Shown: positions 45,903-54,765 of the stretch, in pieces
Numbering within the stretch: the stretch's first letter is position 1
Layout of the letters: every line of letters starts with the position of its first letter
Assembly: GCA_019421365.1 (NCBI GenBank)
Contig: JAHZFJ010000012.1
Coordinates: forward strand, 57,974-121,973
DNA length: 64,000 bases
DNA from: Lachnospiraceae bacterium
GTDB lineage: Bacteria > Bacillota > Clostridia > Lachnospirales > Lachnospiraceae
Reading direction: 5' to 3'
Made by a program: the position numbers and the translations under genes
The notes under the pieces: model-generated
The model's input: the letters and a program-made list of their open reading frames with translations, nothing else
What the model was told of the DNA's origin: nothing
The model's database searches: none

Positions 45903-47306
45903 TTATTCTTCCCAACAATCCGTATTTTTAATACCGAGTTTTTTTGCATTGAATACTGGATCTTTTCCTTGTCGTTTTTGTTCTTTATAATCGTTTAATG
46001 CTTTTATAGCAATTCTATAAAGCAGCAAGATTGCGATAATATTTACAATAGCCATGAGTCCCATAGATACATCCGCTAAGTTCCATACCAAATCAAAACT
46101 TGCTACTGCACCAAATAAAATTGCAACTAGACAAGAACAACGGAAAATAAATAATACTATCTTATTATTTTTAATAAACTTAAGATTTGATTCTGCATAG
46201 GAGTAGTTACCAATAACAGAACTAAATGCAAATAAGAAAATCGATAGATTAATAAAATGAATTCCTAAACTACCTACTTGAGATCTTAATGCCTCTTGTA
46301 CTAGTGGTATTCCGGTTAATCCATCTGCATATCCATCAAAAACTAGAATCATCATAGCTGTTGTAGTACAAATCACTAAGGTATCGATATAAACTGAAAT
46401 CATTTGTACTAAACCTTGCTTTACTGGGTGTGATACCTCTGCAGCTGCACCAGCATTCGGTGCAGAACCCATACCAGCTTCATTAGAAAATAAACCACGT
46501 TTGATTCCATGCATAACACAAGTACCTGCTAATCCACCTGAGAATGCTTTAAAATCAAAGGCTTCAGAAAAGATGGTGGTAAAAATCTCTGGCATTTTAT
46601 CTAGGTTTGTAATGGTAATATAAATACCTAGTAGGATATAAATTACTGCCATAAAAGGTACTAGGTATGATGAAATGATACCAATACGATGCATTCCCCC
46701 AAAGATAGTAAATGCAGTAATCACAGCCAATACAATTCCTATAACGATAGCAGTAATTTCTTTTGCTTTGTCAGTTTGTCCATAAAATTCAAATGCTGAA
46801 CGTATATTGTATGCTTGTAATGCATTAAATCCATAAGCAAAACAAATAATCAGTAAGATAGCGAATAAGATACCTAGCCATCTTTGCCCCAAAGCCTTTT
46901 GCATATAATAAGCCGGGCCACCACGATACCCCTTCTCATCTCTTACTTTATAAATCTGTGCTAACGTACTTTCTATAAATGCAGAAGCACTTCCGATTAT
47001 CGCTAATAACCACATCCAAAAGATAGAGCCTGCACCACCTGCCGCTAGTGCAGTAGCAACACCGGCTATATTACCAGTCCCTACTCTCGAAGCTGTAGAT
47101 ATCATTAACGCTTGAAAAGAGGATACACCTTCATTATTGTCTCCATTCTTTTCTAAAAGTGTACGAAATCCTTCAGGAATCATATTAATTTGTACAAGTT
47201 TTGTAGTAATTGTAAAGAATATACCAACCCCTACTAATAGTACTATTAATATATTCTCATATAAAAAATCATTCATAGATGATAATATTGAATTAAATAA
47301 CTCCAC
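45903..47306 (-). CDS. sodium:alanine symporter (AGCS family)
   Basis: 467 residues, 11 or so membrane segments. The family signatures GFRTLLEKNGDNNEGVSSFQAL (about 43-64), STASRVGTGNIAGVATALAAGGAGS and GAGMGSAPNAGAAAEVSHPVKQG are intact, consistent with Na+- or H+-coupled alanine/glycine uptake. The start is the GTG at 47306 with AAGGAGAGG six bases before; the frame extends upstream without a ribosome site. Transcribed alone. Confidence 0.92.
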   Translation of the reverse strand: MELFNSILSSMNDFLYENILIVLLVGVGIFFTITTKLVQINMIPEGFRTLLEKNGDNNEGVSSFQALMISTASRVGTGNIAGVATALAAGGAGSIFWMWLLAIIGSASAFIESTLAQIYKVRDEKGYRGGPAYYMQKALGQRWLGILFAILLIICFAYGFNALQAYNIRSAFEFYGQTDKAKEITAIVIGIVLAVITAFTIFGGMHRIGIISSYLVPFMAVIYILLGIYITITNLDKMPEIFTTIFSEAFDFKAFSGGLAGTCVMHGIKRGLFSNEAGMGSAPNAGAAAEVSHPVKQGLVQMISVYIDTLVICTTTAMMILVFDGYADGLTGIPLVQEALRSQVGSLGIHFINLSIFLFAFSSVIGNYSYAESNLKFIKNNKIVLFIFRCSCLVAILFGAVASFDLVWNLADVSMGLMAIVNIIAILLLYRIAIKALNDYKEQKRQGKDPVFNAKKLGIKNTDCWEE

Positions 47307-47424
47307 AATTATCCTCTCCTTACTATAATTCTTCTTATATAGAATACTATATACTTGCACAATTTTCTACAAATTTCTGACCACAGAAAAACTTACCATA
47401 TCCCACTACAACACCAAACAGCGT

Positions 47425-49623
47425 TTAAGTTAGTAGTTTTGATAACTCTCCATAATGCAATACATACAATTCATGTAATGCACGGGTTATAGCTACATAT
47501 AATAGCTTCGCTTCGGCATCTGTATCTTCGTAATTCAGTGTGTCAGGATTCCATAGAATTACCGTATCAAATTCCAATCCCTTTGTCATATGAATTGGTA
47601 ACACCATGACACCATTGGTAAATACCATCTCCTCCATATCCTCTTTCCAAGGTTCCACTTCTGTTTTTTCTTTCAACGCCTCATAAACTGTTTTTGTTTC
47701 CTCAACCGTTCTACAGATTACGGCGATTGTATCATAGTCATTTTCTTTAATCTGTTTAATATAAGAAGCTGTTGCTTCTATATTGTCTTTAAAATCTTGA
47801 TGTTTTTCAACGACAACTGGTTGTCCATGGCGAATAACAGGATCAATTGCATAGGTCTCAAAAGAACATTTTTCTAAAACCTGACTGGCATAATTAGATA
47901 TTTCAACAGTATTACGATAACTCTTAGCTAATGTGTAGAATGGGTCCTTATCAGGATTAAACACTTGCTCACGCAATTCACGCCAATCATTCATACCCGT
48001 ATCATAATGGATATTCTGAGATACATCCCCCATAATAGTAAATGTACATTCAGGAAAGAGGCGTTTTAGAATTCCATAAGCGATTACACCAAAGTCCTGC
48101 GCCTCATCCACTACGATATGCTTCACATATTTGAAATCCACGGTGTTTCTCAATGTCTTCTTGATAATTGCTATTAATCCAAGGTCATATAAATCAATCT
48201 CTTTCTCTTCGAATATATCTTTAAAATGTTGTAAAATCTCTATATGCGGAAGTTTCACCCCTGCTGCCTTATATTTATCATAGCTTATATACAAATCTTC
48301 TAAGAAATCTTTGTATACCACATAGAGATCAATCTTTTCATTCTTCTTACCAAAGTAATCCTTATATAGTTTACATTCCCTTTTAATTACTTCCTTCTCT
48401 TCTCCAAGCATTTCATTCATATTACTTATCTTCGTTAATAAACGCTTGTTCATCATATCTATCTTTTCTTGATACGAATACTGCTTAAATGTTAATATGG
48501 ACTGTTTAATCTCCTCTGATGTATACAATGTTCTTCCCTTATAAACAATCTCATTCATTGGTATATGATCGTATATATACTGTTCTAGATATAGTTCAAG
48601 TGCCTTTAATAGCTGCAAGGAACCTTTAAACCGTTTGTAACCAGATTCAATTGCATTGTTACTATTAGTACGTGCCTTTTTAAAGGCATCTGTCATCTTG
48701 TAGCCTTTCTTCTTGGACATCTCTTTTTCTATAAGTCCTGAGAAGAACTCTTGCATCGTAAGCTGATTAATATTATAAACATCAAGATTTGGTAACACTC
48801 CCGTGATATAATTCAGTAACATCTTATTACTTCCTATTATATAAAACTCATCAGAGCGGAATTTCTCCTTGAAATTATATAATATATATGAAATTCTATG
48901 CATTGCTACGGTAGTCTTTCCACTACCAGCAACACCTTGAACAACTATATTATGCCATGGTGTATCACGAATAATATCATTTTGTTCTTTTTGGATTGTG
49001 GCAATAATTTCTCCTAAAACTGCTTCTTTGTTTTTACCAAGGTATTTGGTTAGGAATTCATCATTGGCTATGACATTGGCATCATAGAAATCCTTTAAGA
49101 TTCCCTTGCTAATCTCAAATGTTCTCTTTAATCCTAAGTCTACATATATTGTCTCTCCTAATGGCGATGGATATGAACTTTCTCCAATATCACTATCATA
49201 ATATACACTGGCAATAGGAGCTCTCCAGTCAACAATCAGAAGCTCAGATGGACTTTTCATAACTCCATTCTTACCTATATATAATGAAAAGTCTTTCTCT
49301 TCTCCATGTTCTGTATAATCAATTCTACCGAAATAGGGCTTGTCTTTCGCTAATAAATTCTTTCGTAAACTCTTTTCGGCTTGCGATTGCAAGTCCATGC
49401 CAACAACCAATTCATTGTGAAGCTCTGGGTTATTCGATCGATAATTATCATACATCTCCTTTGTTTGTTCCTGCATCTCTTTAACCTGAGTAGTAAGTGT
49501 ATCAATTTTCGATTGAATAACATCTTCACAACTAACTAAATGTGCTTCTTCCTTCTTCCATTCTTCCTGGTTTCTTACCTCCATATCCTCTAATTTTTTA
49601 GTCTCTAGTACTTCTTTGTTCAT
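47425..49623 (-). CDS. helD: HelD-like superfamily 1 helicase, RNA polymerase recycling factor
   Basis: 732 residues: N-terminal coiled-coil arm (about 1-75) that in HelD enters RNA polymerase, then UvrD/Rep-like helicase domains with Walker A GVAGSGKTTVAMHR near 230, Walker B VVDEAQDFG, QxxR-like LAKSYRNTVEI and the C-terminal HMTKGLEFDTVILWN and LLYVAITRALHELYV. Family members displace stalled polymerase from DNA using ATP. ATG with GGAG ribosome site. Confidence 0.9.
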   Translation of the reverse strand: MNKEVLETKKLEDMEVRNQEEWKKEEAHLVSCEDVIQSKIDTLTTQVKEMQEQTKEMYDNYRSNNPELHNELVVGMDLQSQAEKSLRKNLLAKDKPYFGRIDYTEHGEEKDFSLYIGKNGVMKSPSELLIVDWRAPIASVYYDSDIGESSYPSPLGETIYVDLGLKRTFEISKGILKDFYDANVIANDEFLTKYLGKNKEAVLGEIIATIQKEQNDIIRDTPWHNIVVQGVAGSGKTTVAMHRISYILYNFKEKFRSDEFYIIGSNKMLLNYITGVLPNLDVYNINQLTMQEFFSGLIEKEMSKKKGYKMTDAFKKARTNSNNAIESGYKRFKGSLQLLKALELYLEQYIYDHIPMNEIVYKGRTLYTSEEIKQSILTFKQYSYQEKIDMMNKRLLTKISNMNEMLGEEKEVIKRECKLYKDYFGKKNEKIDLYVVYKDFLEDLYISYDKYKAAGVKLPHIEILQHFKDIFEEKEIDLYDLGLIAIIKKTLRNTVDFKYVKHIVVDEAQDFGVIAYGILKRLFPECTFTIMGDVSQNIHYDTGMNDWRELREQVFNPDKDPFYTLAKSYRNTVEISNYASQVLEKCSFETYAIDPVIRHGQPVVVEKHQDFKDNIEATASYIKQIKENDYDTIAVICRTVEETKTVYEALKEKTEVEPWKEDMEEMVFTNGVMVLPIHMTKGLEFDTVILWNPDTLNYEDTDAEAKLLYVAITRALHELYVLHYGELSKLLT

Positions 49624-49781
49624 TCTAATCCCACTCCTTTCGTCAAATACGGAGATAAGGGTGACACTTATATTACTAATTTACTGGGTGAATCCTATGA
49701 TACACGTATTTTATAAATATTACTAGACTTTTATTATAAGGTATGGTAGACTATATAATGAATTATACCTAAAAACAGGTC

Positions 49782-49811
49782 AAAAGAGTCAGAATATTCT
49801 GACTCTTTTTT
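49782..49811 (+). terminator. orphan terminator upstream of the epimerase gene
   Basis: Perfect 14-bp palindrome AAAAGAGTCAGAAT/ATTCTGACTCTTTT followed by T-run, 36 bases before the next plus-strand gene; no plus-strand gene precedes it. It may be an attenuator, or the end of a short RNA starting near a TATAAT at 49754. Confidence 0.6.
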
Positions 49812-49846
49812 CATGCTAGTATGGTAACACAATAAGGAGGATACAT

Positions 49847-50731
49847 ATGGGACAACACGTACTAAAAAACGATTTCTTATCCATTACAGTTAATGACTTT
49901 GGTGCTGAACTATCGTCCATCGTTTCCACACAAACTGGACGTTCCTATCTATGGAATGCGGATGAAACTTACTGGAATCGTCATTCACCAATTTTATTTC
50001 CGATTGTGGGAAACCTTAAGGAAAAATGTTATTGGTACAATGGACAAAAATATTCTATGTCACAACACGGTTTTGCAAGAGATATGGATTTTGAGTGTAT
50101 CGAAACGAGTGAAACTTCAATTAAACATCGACTAACTTCCACCGCGGAGACAATGCAACAATATCCATTTACATTTGCTCTGGATATTACATATCAATTA
50201 CGTGGCAATTCGATTCAAGTTATTTGGGATGTCACAAATACCGATACAAAAGAGATGTATTTCTCGATCGGCGGCCATCCTGCTTTTAATTGCCCTCTCT
50301 CATCAGAAGAAAAGCAAAGTAATTATTACATAAAATTTGATACTACAAGCCCATTAACGATTCGTAAAATCAACGAAGATGGTCTTGCTAAAGAAGAAAC
50401 ATATACGCTTCCACTAGATGGCTCGCTTTTAGCACTTAATCAACATCTATTTGATGAAGATGCTTTAGTTATTGAAGATAATCAGTCACATTCCGTTGCA
50501 TTTCTAACGCCAGATAAGAAGCCTTATGTGACGGTAGACTTCGATGCTCCTTTATTCGGAATATGGACTCCTGCTAAAAAAGACGCTCCTTTTATCTGTA
50601 TTGAGCCTTGGTATGGACGCTGTGATGGTGAGAAATATGCAGATACACTTGAGAATCGAGCTTGGGGAAATCATTGTGCACCAGGCGAAACTTTCCACAC
50701 TTCTTATACGATTACAATCAATGATATCTAA
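49847..50731 (+). CDS. aldose 1-epimerase family protein (LacX-like)
   Basis: 294 residues, galactose mutarotase-like beta-sandwich. FPIVGNLKEKCYWYNGQKYSMSQHGFARD (about 45-75) carries the conserved His, and GGHPAFNCPL near 145 and FICIEPWYGRCD near 250 give the second His and catalytic Glu. Anomerises aldoses or hexose phosphates; exact sugar unknown. AAGGAGG ribosome site, but an orphan terminator sits in its leader. Confidence 0.87.
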   Translation: MGQHVLKNDFLSITVNDFGAELSSIVSTQTGRSYLWNADETYWNRHSPILFPIVGNLKEKCYWYNGQKYSMSQHGFARDMDFECIETSETSIKHRLTSTAETMQQYPFTFALDITYQLRGNSIQVIWDVTNTDTKEMYFSIGGHPAFNCPLSSEEKQSNYYIKFDTTSPLTIRKINEDGLAKEETYTLPLDGSLLALNQHLFDEDALVIEDNQSHSVAFLTPDKKPYVTVDFDAPLFGIWTPAKKDAPFICIEPWYGRCDGEKYADTLENRAWGNHCAPGETFHTSYTITINDI

Positions 50732-50753
50732 CTTCTAACCTTATATGCATTAA

Positions 50754-50789
50754 AAAAAGATTATAGGTACAAATACCTATAATCTTTTT
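50754..50789 (+). terminator. intrinsic terminator after the epimerase gene
   Basis: AAAAAGATTATAGGTA/TACCTATAATCTTTTT, perfect 16-bp stem with 4-base loop, 22 bases after the stop. Confidence 0.88.
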
Positions 50790-50915
50790 CATTATATGAC
50801 TTATATTTTCTTGATTTTCCATTTTTTTCTTGTTAAAATATCCTTATATATCTTTTTGTTATGGATTATATCTATTCTACATACTAAAATTGTTATAATA
50901 AGGAGTGACATTGTA

Positions 50916-53387
50916 ATGAAGTCCAAACTAAACACTATATTAATTGCGTTTTCAATTATCCCATTTGTAATCATTACAACGATTACCTTATTTTTTTATG
51001 GTAAAAAAGATCAATCTGACCGCCTTGCTGATATACAATCCGATGCAACATCTGGTTCAGAGGTCATTACCTTCCTCCTTCATACTCAAGAAAAAGAACT
51101 CTCCTTGTTAGCAAAACAAAATGAAATTGTTAACTTCTGTTATAATTCATCCAGTCCTGATAAGACCGATTATTCCATTCTTTATCAAAATTCACAAACA
51201 GCATTAAAACAAAAATTACAACTTAATCAATATTATAAAATGCTTACTATCTATGATAAATATGGTGCAATTATAGATTCGACTAACGAGCAAGAATTAA
51301 ATCAAAATAATCGCAGTCATCCATTAATTCAACAAATTAGTCTAACGAAAGTGCCTTCTAGTATATCAGTTTCATCCGATTATTATTCTAACCTAGAAAC
51401 GGATAATTCCTACATTGATATTGGTTCTCCAATCTTTCAAGACCAAAGCAATCAGATTATTGGTTATCTCCTACTCACTATAGATGTTAATTACTTTGAT
51501 GAATATCTTAATAGTCTTGAATTAGGACAATCTGATATCGCATCTCTGGTAGATACTAATGGCAATTTTCTTCTCTCACAAATTCAAGAAGATTCGAGGG
51601 AAGTAAACTCTACATTTAAATCCAACTTTAGTTCCACGGAACAAGAAAACCCTTTGTCTGGATATGTTGGTGTAGGAAATATGTATTCTGGCAATATCTA
51701 TGCTTACCACCTAATTGATAACCTAAATTGGTACTTTGTTATCTCACAAAATAATAATTTTATATATACGTTCTATTCCTATGCTATCATAATTGTGTTA
51801 ATTAGCATTATTCTTTTACTTATTATTATCTTATTCTCAAGTAGAAAAATAGCTCAAAGCTTTACAAATCCGCTACTTGATCTTCGCGATTGCATGCGAC
51901 AGGCTGCTGATGGTAACTTAACTATACTTTGCAATGTGAAGACAAAAGACGAAATTGGTGAACTCTCCCGTAGTTTTAACAAGATGTTACATATTATTAA
52001 ATCCAATTATGATGAGTTGTCCTTCGTTCATAAAAAACTTTTGGTAAAAGAAGAACAATTACGTTCTAACTATGAGCATATTGAATTCCTTGCTTACCAT
52101 GATTCCCTTACTAAATTACCGAACAAGCCTGCATTTTATGATTACTTGAATATAACATTAAACAGTGAACCTGGTTGCACACAAGCACATGCAATATATT
52201 TCGTTGACCTCGATAATTTCAAGACAGTGAATGATACCTTAGGTCATGATTATGGAGACGAACTATTAATTCAAACAGCAAAGCGCTTAAATTATTTTAT
52301 AAAAAGTAATGATTTGTTAGCAAGGGCAGGCGGCGATGAATTTTTATTCTTTAAAGCAAATATTTCAGCACAAGAAGAGGCACTTACCTTCGCTAAGAAT
52401 ATCCTAGATAAGTTCAAAGAGCCTATTAATATTAATGGAACTTTCATCTATATCTCTATGAGTATTGGCGTTTCCTTGTATCCATTAAATGGTGTTCAAT
52501 ACACTACACTAATCAAGAACGCCGATATAGCTATGTATCGCTCAAAAGATACAGGCAAAAACCGACTTACTTTATTCGATGAAAGTATGCAGCAAGAAGT
52601 CAGTAGACATTCGGAAATAATAGAAATCTTAAGACATGCGATTGAAAACAAAGAGATCTATCTTGTGTACCAACCCCAATTTGATCTTGCTCTTGAGAAA
52701 ATTATCGGTTTTGAAGCCCTTATGAGAATAAAGAATCCCTCACTTGGAAACTTATCTCCTACGGAATTCATACCTATTGCAGAAGAAACTGGCATGATTA
52801 ATGACTTAGGTTCTTGGGCGTTACGCGAGGCTTGTACATTCAACAAATATCTTCAGAATAACGGTTTTCCATTCTGTATAGTTGCAGTCAATATCTCTAC
52901 TATACAACTTAATCAAACAGGCTTTATTAATCTTGTTGCTGATGTTCTAAAAGAGACAGGATTATCTCCACAATACCTAGAACTTGAAATTACAGAGAGT
53001 GCAATTGCCTCCTCTATTCGTGACGCGGTTTCTATACTAGAAGAATTGCAAGGCATGGGAATTCGCATCTCCCTCGATGATTTTGGTACTGGCTACTCTT
53101 CTCTTAATTATCTTACTCAAATGCCTATTAATACACTTAAAATAGACAAGGCATTCATCGATAAGATTAACTTGAATAAGAAAGATAATTACGTTGCTGA
53201 AGCTATTATCTCTCTTGCTCATAATCTCGAGGTAAAAGTTGTTGCCGAAGGCGTTGAAGATAGTAATCAATTAGATTTATTAAAAGAGAAAAACTGCGAT
53301 CTTATTCAGGGGTATCTATACAGTAGGCCTCTTAAACCAGAAGATTTAATTCATATACTGTCACCAAAGAAAAACTACAGCTATTGA
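50916..53387 (+). CDS. membrane-bound GGDEF-EAL cyclic-di-GMP enzyme with extracellular Cache sensor
   Basis: 823 residues: membrane segment near 10-30, Cache-like sensor domain to about 285, second membrane segment (about 290-312), HAMP (about 315-370), GGDEF domain with intact RAGGDEF near 470, and EAL domain with EALMR near 598, ELEITESA, DDFGTGYSSL and EGVE. Both catalytic sites look intact, so it may make and break c-di-GMP. The inhibitory I-site reads KSND instead of RxxD. ATG at 50916 with AAGGAG ten bases upstream; 40 earlier in-frame codons lack a ribosome site. Confidence 0.9.
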   Translation: MKSKLNTILIAFSIIPFVIITTITLFFYGKKDQSDRLADIQSDATSGSEVITFLLHTQEKELSLLAKQNEIVNFCYNSSSPDKTDYSILYQNSQTALKQKLQLNQYYKMLTIYDKYGAIIDSTNEQELNQNNRSHPLIQQISLTKVPSSISVSSDYYSNLETDNSYIDIGSPIFQDQSNQIIGYLLLTIDVNYFDEYLNSLELGQSDIASLVDTNGNFLLSQIQEDSREVNSTFKSNFSSTEQENPLSGYVGVGNMYSGNIYAYHLIDNLNWYFVISQNNNFIYTFYSYAIIIVLISIILLLIIILFSSRKIAQSFTNPLLDLRDCMRQAADGNLTILCNVKTKDEIGELSRSFNKMLHIIKSNYDELSFVHKKLLVKEEQLRSNYEHIEFLAYHDSLTKLPNKPAFYDYLNITLNSEPGCTQAHAIYFVDLDNFKTVNDTLGHDYGDELLIQTAKRLNYFIKSNDLLARAGGDEFLFFKANISAQEEALTFAKNILDKFKEPININGTFIYISMSIGVSLYPLNGVQYTTLIKNADIAMYRSKDTGKNRLTLFDESMQQEVSRHSEIIEILRHAIENKEIYLVYQPQFDLALEKIIGFEALMRIKNPSLGNLSPTEFIPIAEETGMINDLGSWALREACTFNKYLQNNGFPFCIVAVNISTIQLNQTGFINLVADVLKETGLSPQYLELEITESAIASSIRDAVSILEELQGMGIRISLDDFGTGYSSLNYLTQMPINTLKIDKAFIDKINLNKKDNYVAEAIISLAHNLEVKVVAEGVEDSNQLDLLKEKNCDLIQGYLYSRPLKPEDLIHILSPKKNYSY

Positions 53388-53412
53388 TGCAATTATATAA
53401 AATAAAGAGAAA

Positions 53413-53438
53413 AAGAGCCATCGGAAGCGACGGCTCTT
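53413..53438. terminator. bidirectional terminator after the GGDEF-EAL gene
   Basis: AAGAGCC-A-TCG/CGA-C-GGCTCTT with GAAG loop; the minus strand ends in TTTTTCTC, the plus side has a weaker T-run. Shared with the HPr-like gene. Confidence 0.75.
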
Positions 53439-53468
53439 ATCTGTATACATACACTATTAATCTTGTAA

Positions 53469-53696
53469 TTACATAACAGAGTACTTTTTTAATGTATTAG
53501 AAAATTCTTTATTATATCCATGGCAAGAAACTGTTAGGGATTTTTCTAATCCCATGCTTAAAACTCCTAGAAAAGATTTTGCATCAACAATAATCCTTTG
53601 GTAAATTACATCAATATCAAAATCACATTTCTCCGCTGCTGCTACCAATTCCTTTACATCTTCTGGTGCCTGTAATTTAATTGCTACAGATTCCAT
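53469..53696 (-). CDS. HPr-like protein lacking the phospho-histidine (Crh-like)
   Basis: 75 residues with the HPr fold order: beta strand, helix DVKELVAAAEKCD, then the Ser-46 helix region VDAKSFLGVLSMGLEKSLTVSCHG, and a C-terminal helix. The active-site His of HPr (LHARPA) aligns with Gln9 in LQAPED, so it cannot pass phosphate through the PTS, while the regulatory Ser is kept, as in Bacillus Crh. A regulatory role in carbon control is inferred. ATG at 53696 with AAAGGAG eight bases before; the earlier in-frame start lacks one. Confidence 0.82.
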   Translation of the reverse strand: MESVAIKLQAPEDVKELVAAAEKCDFDIDVIYQRIIVDAKSFLGVLSMGLEKSLTVSCHGYNKEFSNTLKKYSVM

Positions 53697-53887
53697 AAAC
53701 ACAACTCCTTTTACAATTGCAAATGCATTTCTAATAAGTTTCACTTAGTGATTGGTATAGTTATATCATACTATGTTTGAATAGTCAAACTGAAATATGA
53801 CAATATTTTCTATACTAACTTATACAAGATATACGAAATTAACAAGATTAAAGTTATTATATGTTACACTTTTAAAAAAGCACAAAA

Positions 53888-54034
53888 TTAATTTCTTTCT
53901 CCTAATTTACCCAAGCCTTCTTTACATACATTATGGGTCTGATTTTGATTCTCTACTTTAACTTTGTTCGTAACACTATTAAACTTTTCATTCTCTTTCT
54001 TCGCTTCCATTTTAAATGTTTCTTTCTTGTTCAT
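53888..54034 (-). CDS. small basic hydrophilic protein (48 residues)
   Basis: ATG at 54034 preceded by GAGGT five bases upstream; 48 codons to TAA. Composition is Lys/Asn/Glu-rich (MNKKETFKMEAKKENEKF at the start), ending in THNVCKEGLGKLGERN. Similar short hydrophilic proteins with an H-N-V-x-K-E-x-L-G tail are frequent in spore-forming clostridia, possibly spore-associated, but I cannot assign a family with certainty. Confidence 0.5.
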   Translation of the reverse strand: MNKKETFKMEAKKENEKFNSVTNKVKVENQNQTHNVCKEGLGKLGERN

Positions 54035-54201
54035 ATGCTACCTCACATTCTATCTTTCAATGACCAATCTTGTTTCATTATTAGTATAGTTAAATATAAT
54101 TTAACTATTCACTTGTAGCATAAAATGCTTTTTTTTTGAATTAAGACTTGCCATATAATCATATATAACTAGTAATGATTTATGTTCTTGGAGGAAGTCC
54201 T

Positions 54202-54414
54202 ATGAATTCCTGTAATTTAGTTGCTACCATAACTGGTATCGCATGTACATTGGCGAATTGTCTATCTGAAGAAGAGCTTGAATTACTATCTACTGCCTTA
54301 GTTCAATTAGGTGAAACACTTGAAACTATCCTTGCGAATGAAAATTTTCAACGGGAATGTTGTAATCGTTCAGAAAAGTGTAATAATCCTTGCTCTTCGC
54401 AATGTGATTGTTGA
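54202..54414 (+). CDS. small Cys-rich protein of the DUF6774 type
   Basis: 70 residues. A helical, hydrophobic N-terminal half (NSCNLVATITGIACTLANCLSEEELELLSTAL) followed by LGETLETILANE and a Cys-rich tail (CCNRSEKCNNPCSSQCDC). Matches a small family common in Lachnospiraceae; function unknown. The ATG at 54202 has GGAGG seven bases upstream; an ATG nine codons earlier has no ribosome site. Confidence 0.72.
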   Translation: MNSCNLVATITGIACTLANCLSEEELELLSTALVQLGETLETILANENFQRECCNRSEKCNNPCSSQCDC

Positions 54415-54426
54415 CATTTCCAAACC

Positions 54427-54457
54427 AAAAGGCTCTTGCGACTTGCATGCGCCTTTT
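54427..54457 (+). terminator. weak terminator after the small Cys-rich gene
   Basis: AAAAGGC...GCCTTTT, 7-bp stem with a 17-base loop, 13 bases after the stop. Readthrough is possible. Confidence 0.5.
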
Positions 54458-54666
54458 ATTTATTTGTTCTAAGCAAATATTTGCTTACCTTTCATTTCAT
54501 AATATAAAAAAGAGCATTTTCGCCTTAGAATGTTCTCAGAACGTTCACATATTCTTCATTAACATTCCATACTTACTACACATATGAATGTTATTATTAA
54601 TTTATCAAAGAAAGCTAATAACCTTTTAATATAGATAGTTTTTTTCATAAACCTCCCCTTTTTTAT

Positions 54667-54692
54667 AGGAGCCATAGTGGCTCCTAATTTTT
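54667..54692 (+). terminator. second plus-strand terminator, not preceded by a gene
   Basis: AGGAGCCA-TAG-TGGCTCCT followed by AATTTTTT. It lies 253 bases after the last plus-strand gene, in the 351-base gap 54415-54765; the stretch between could be a 3' UTR or a small RNA. On the minus strand no T-run follows, so it does not serve the nuclease gene. Confidence 0.6.
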
Positions 54693-54765
54693 TGCTATAA
54701 TTCTTCTTATAACTGTTGCAGGCGCGCAACGTTATACTTTAAAGATAAATCTCATCAGTGGTCAT

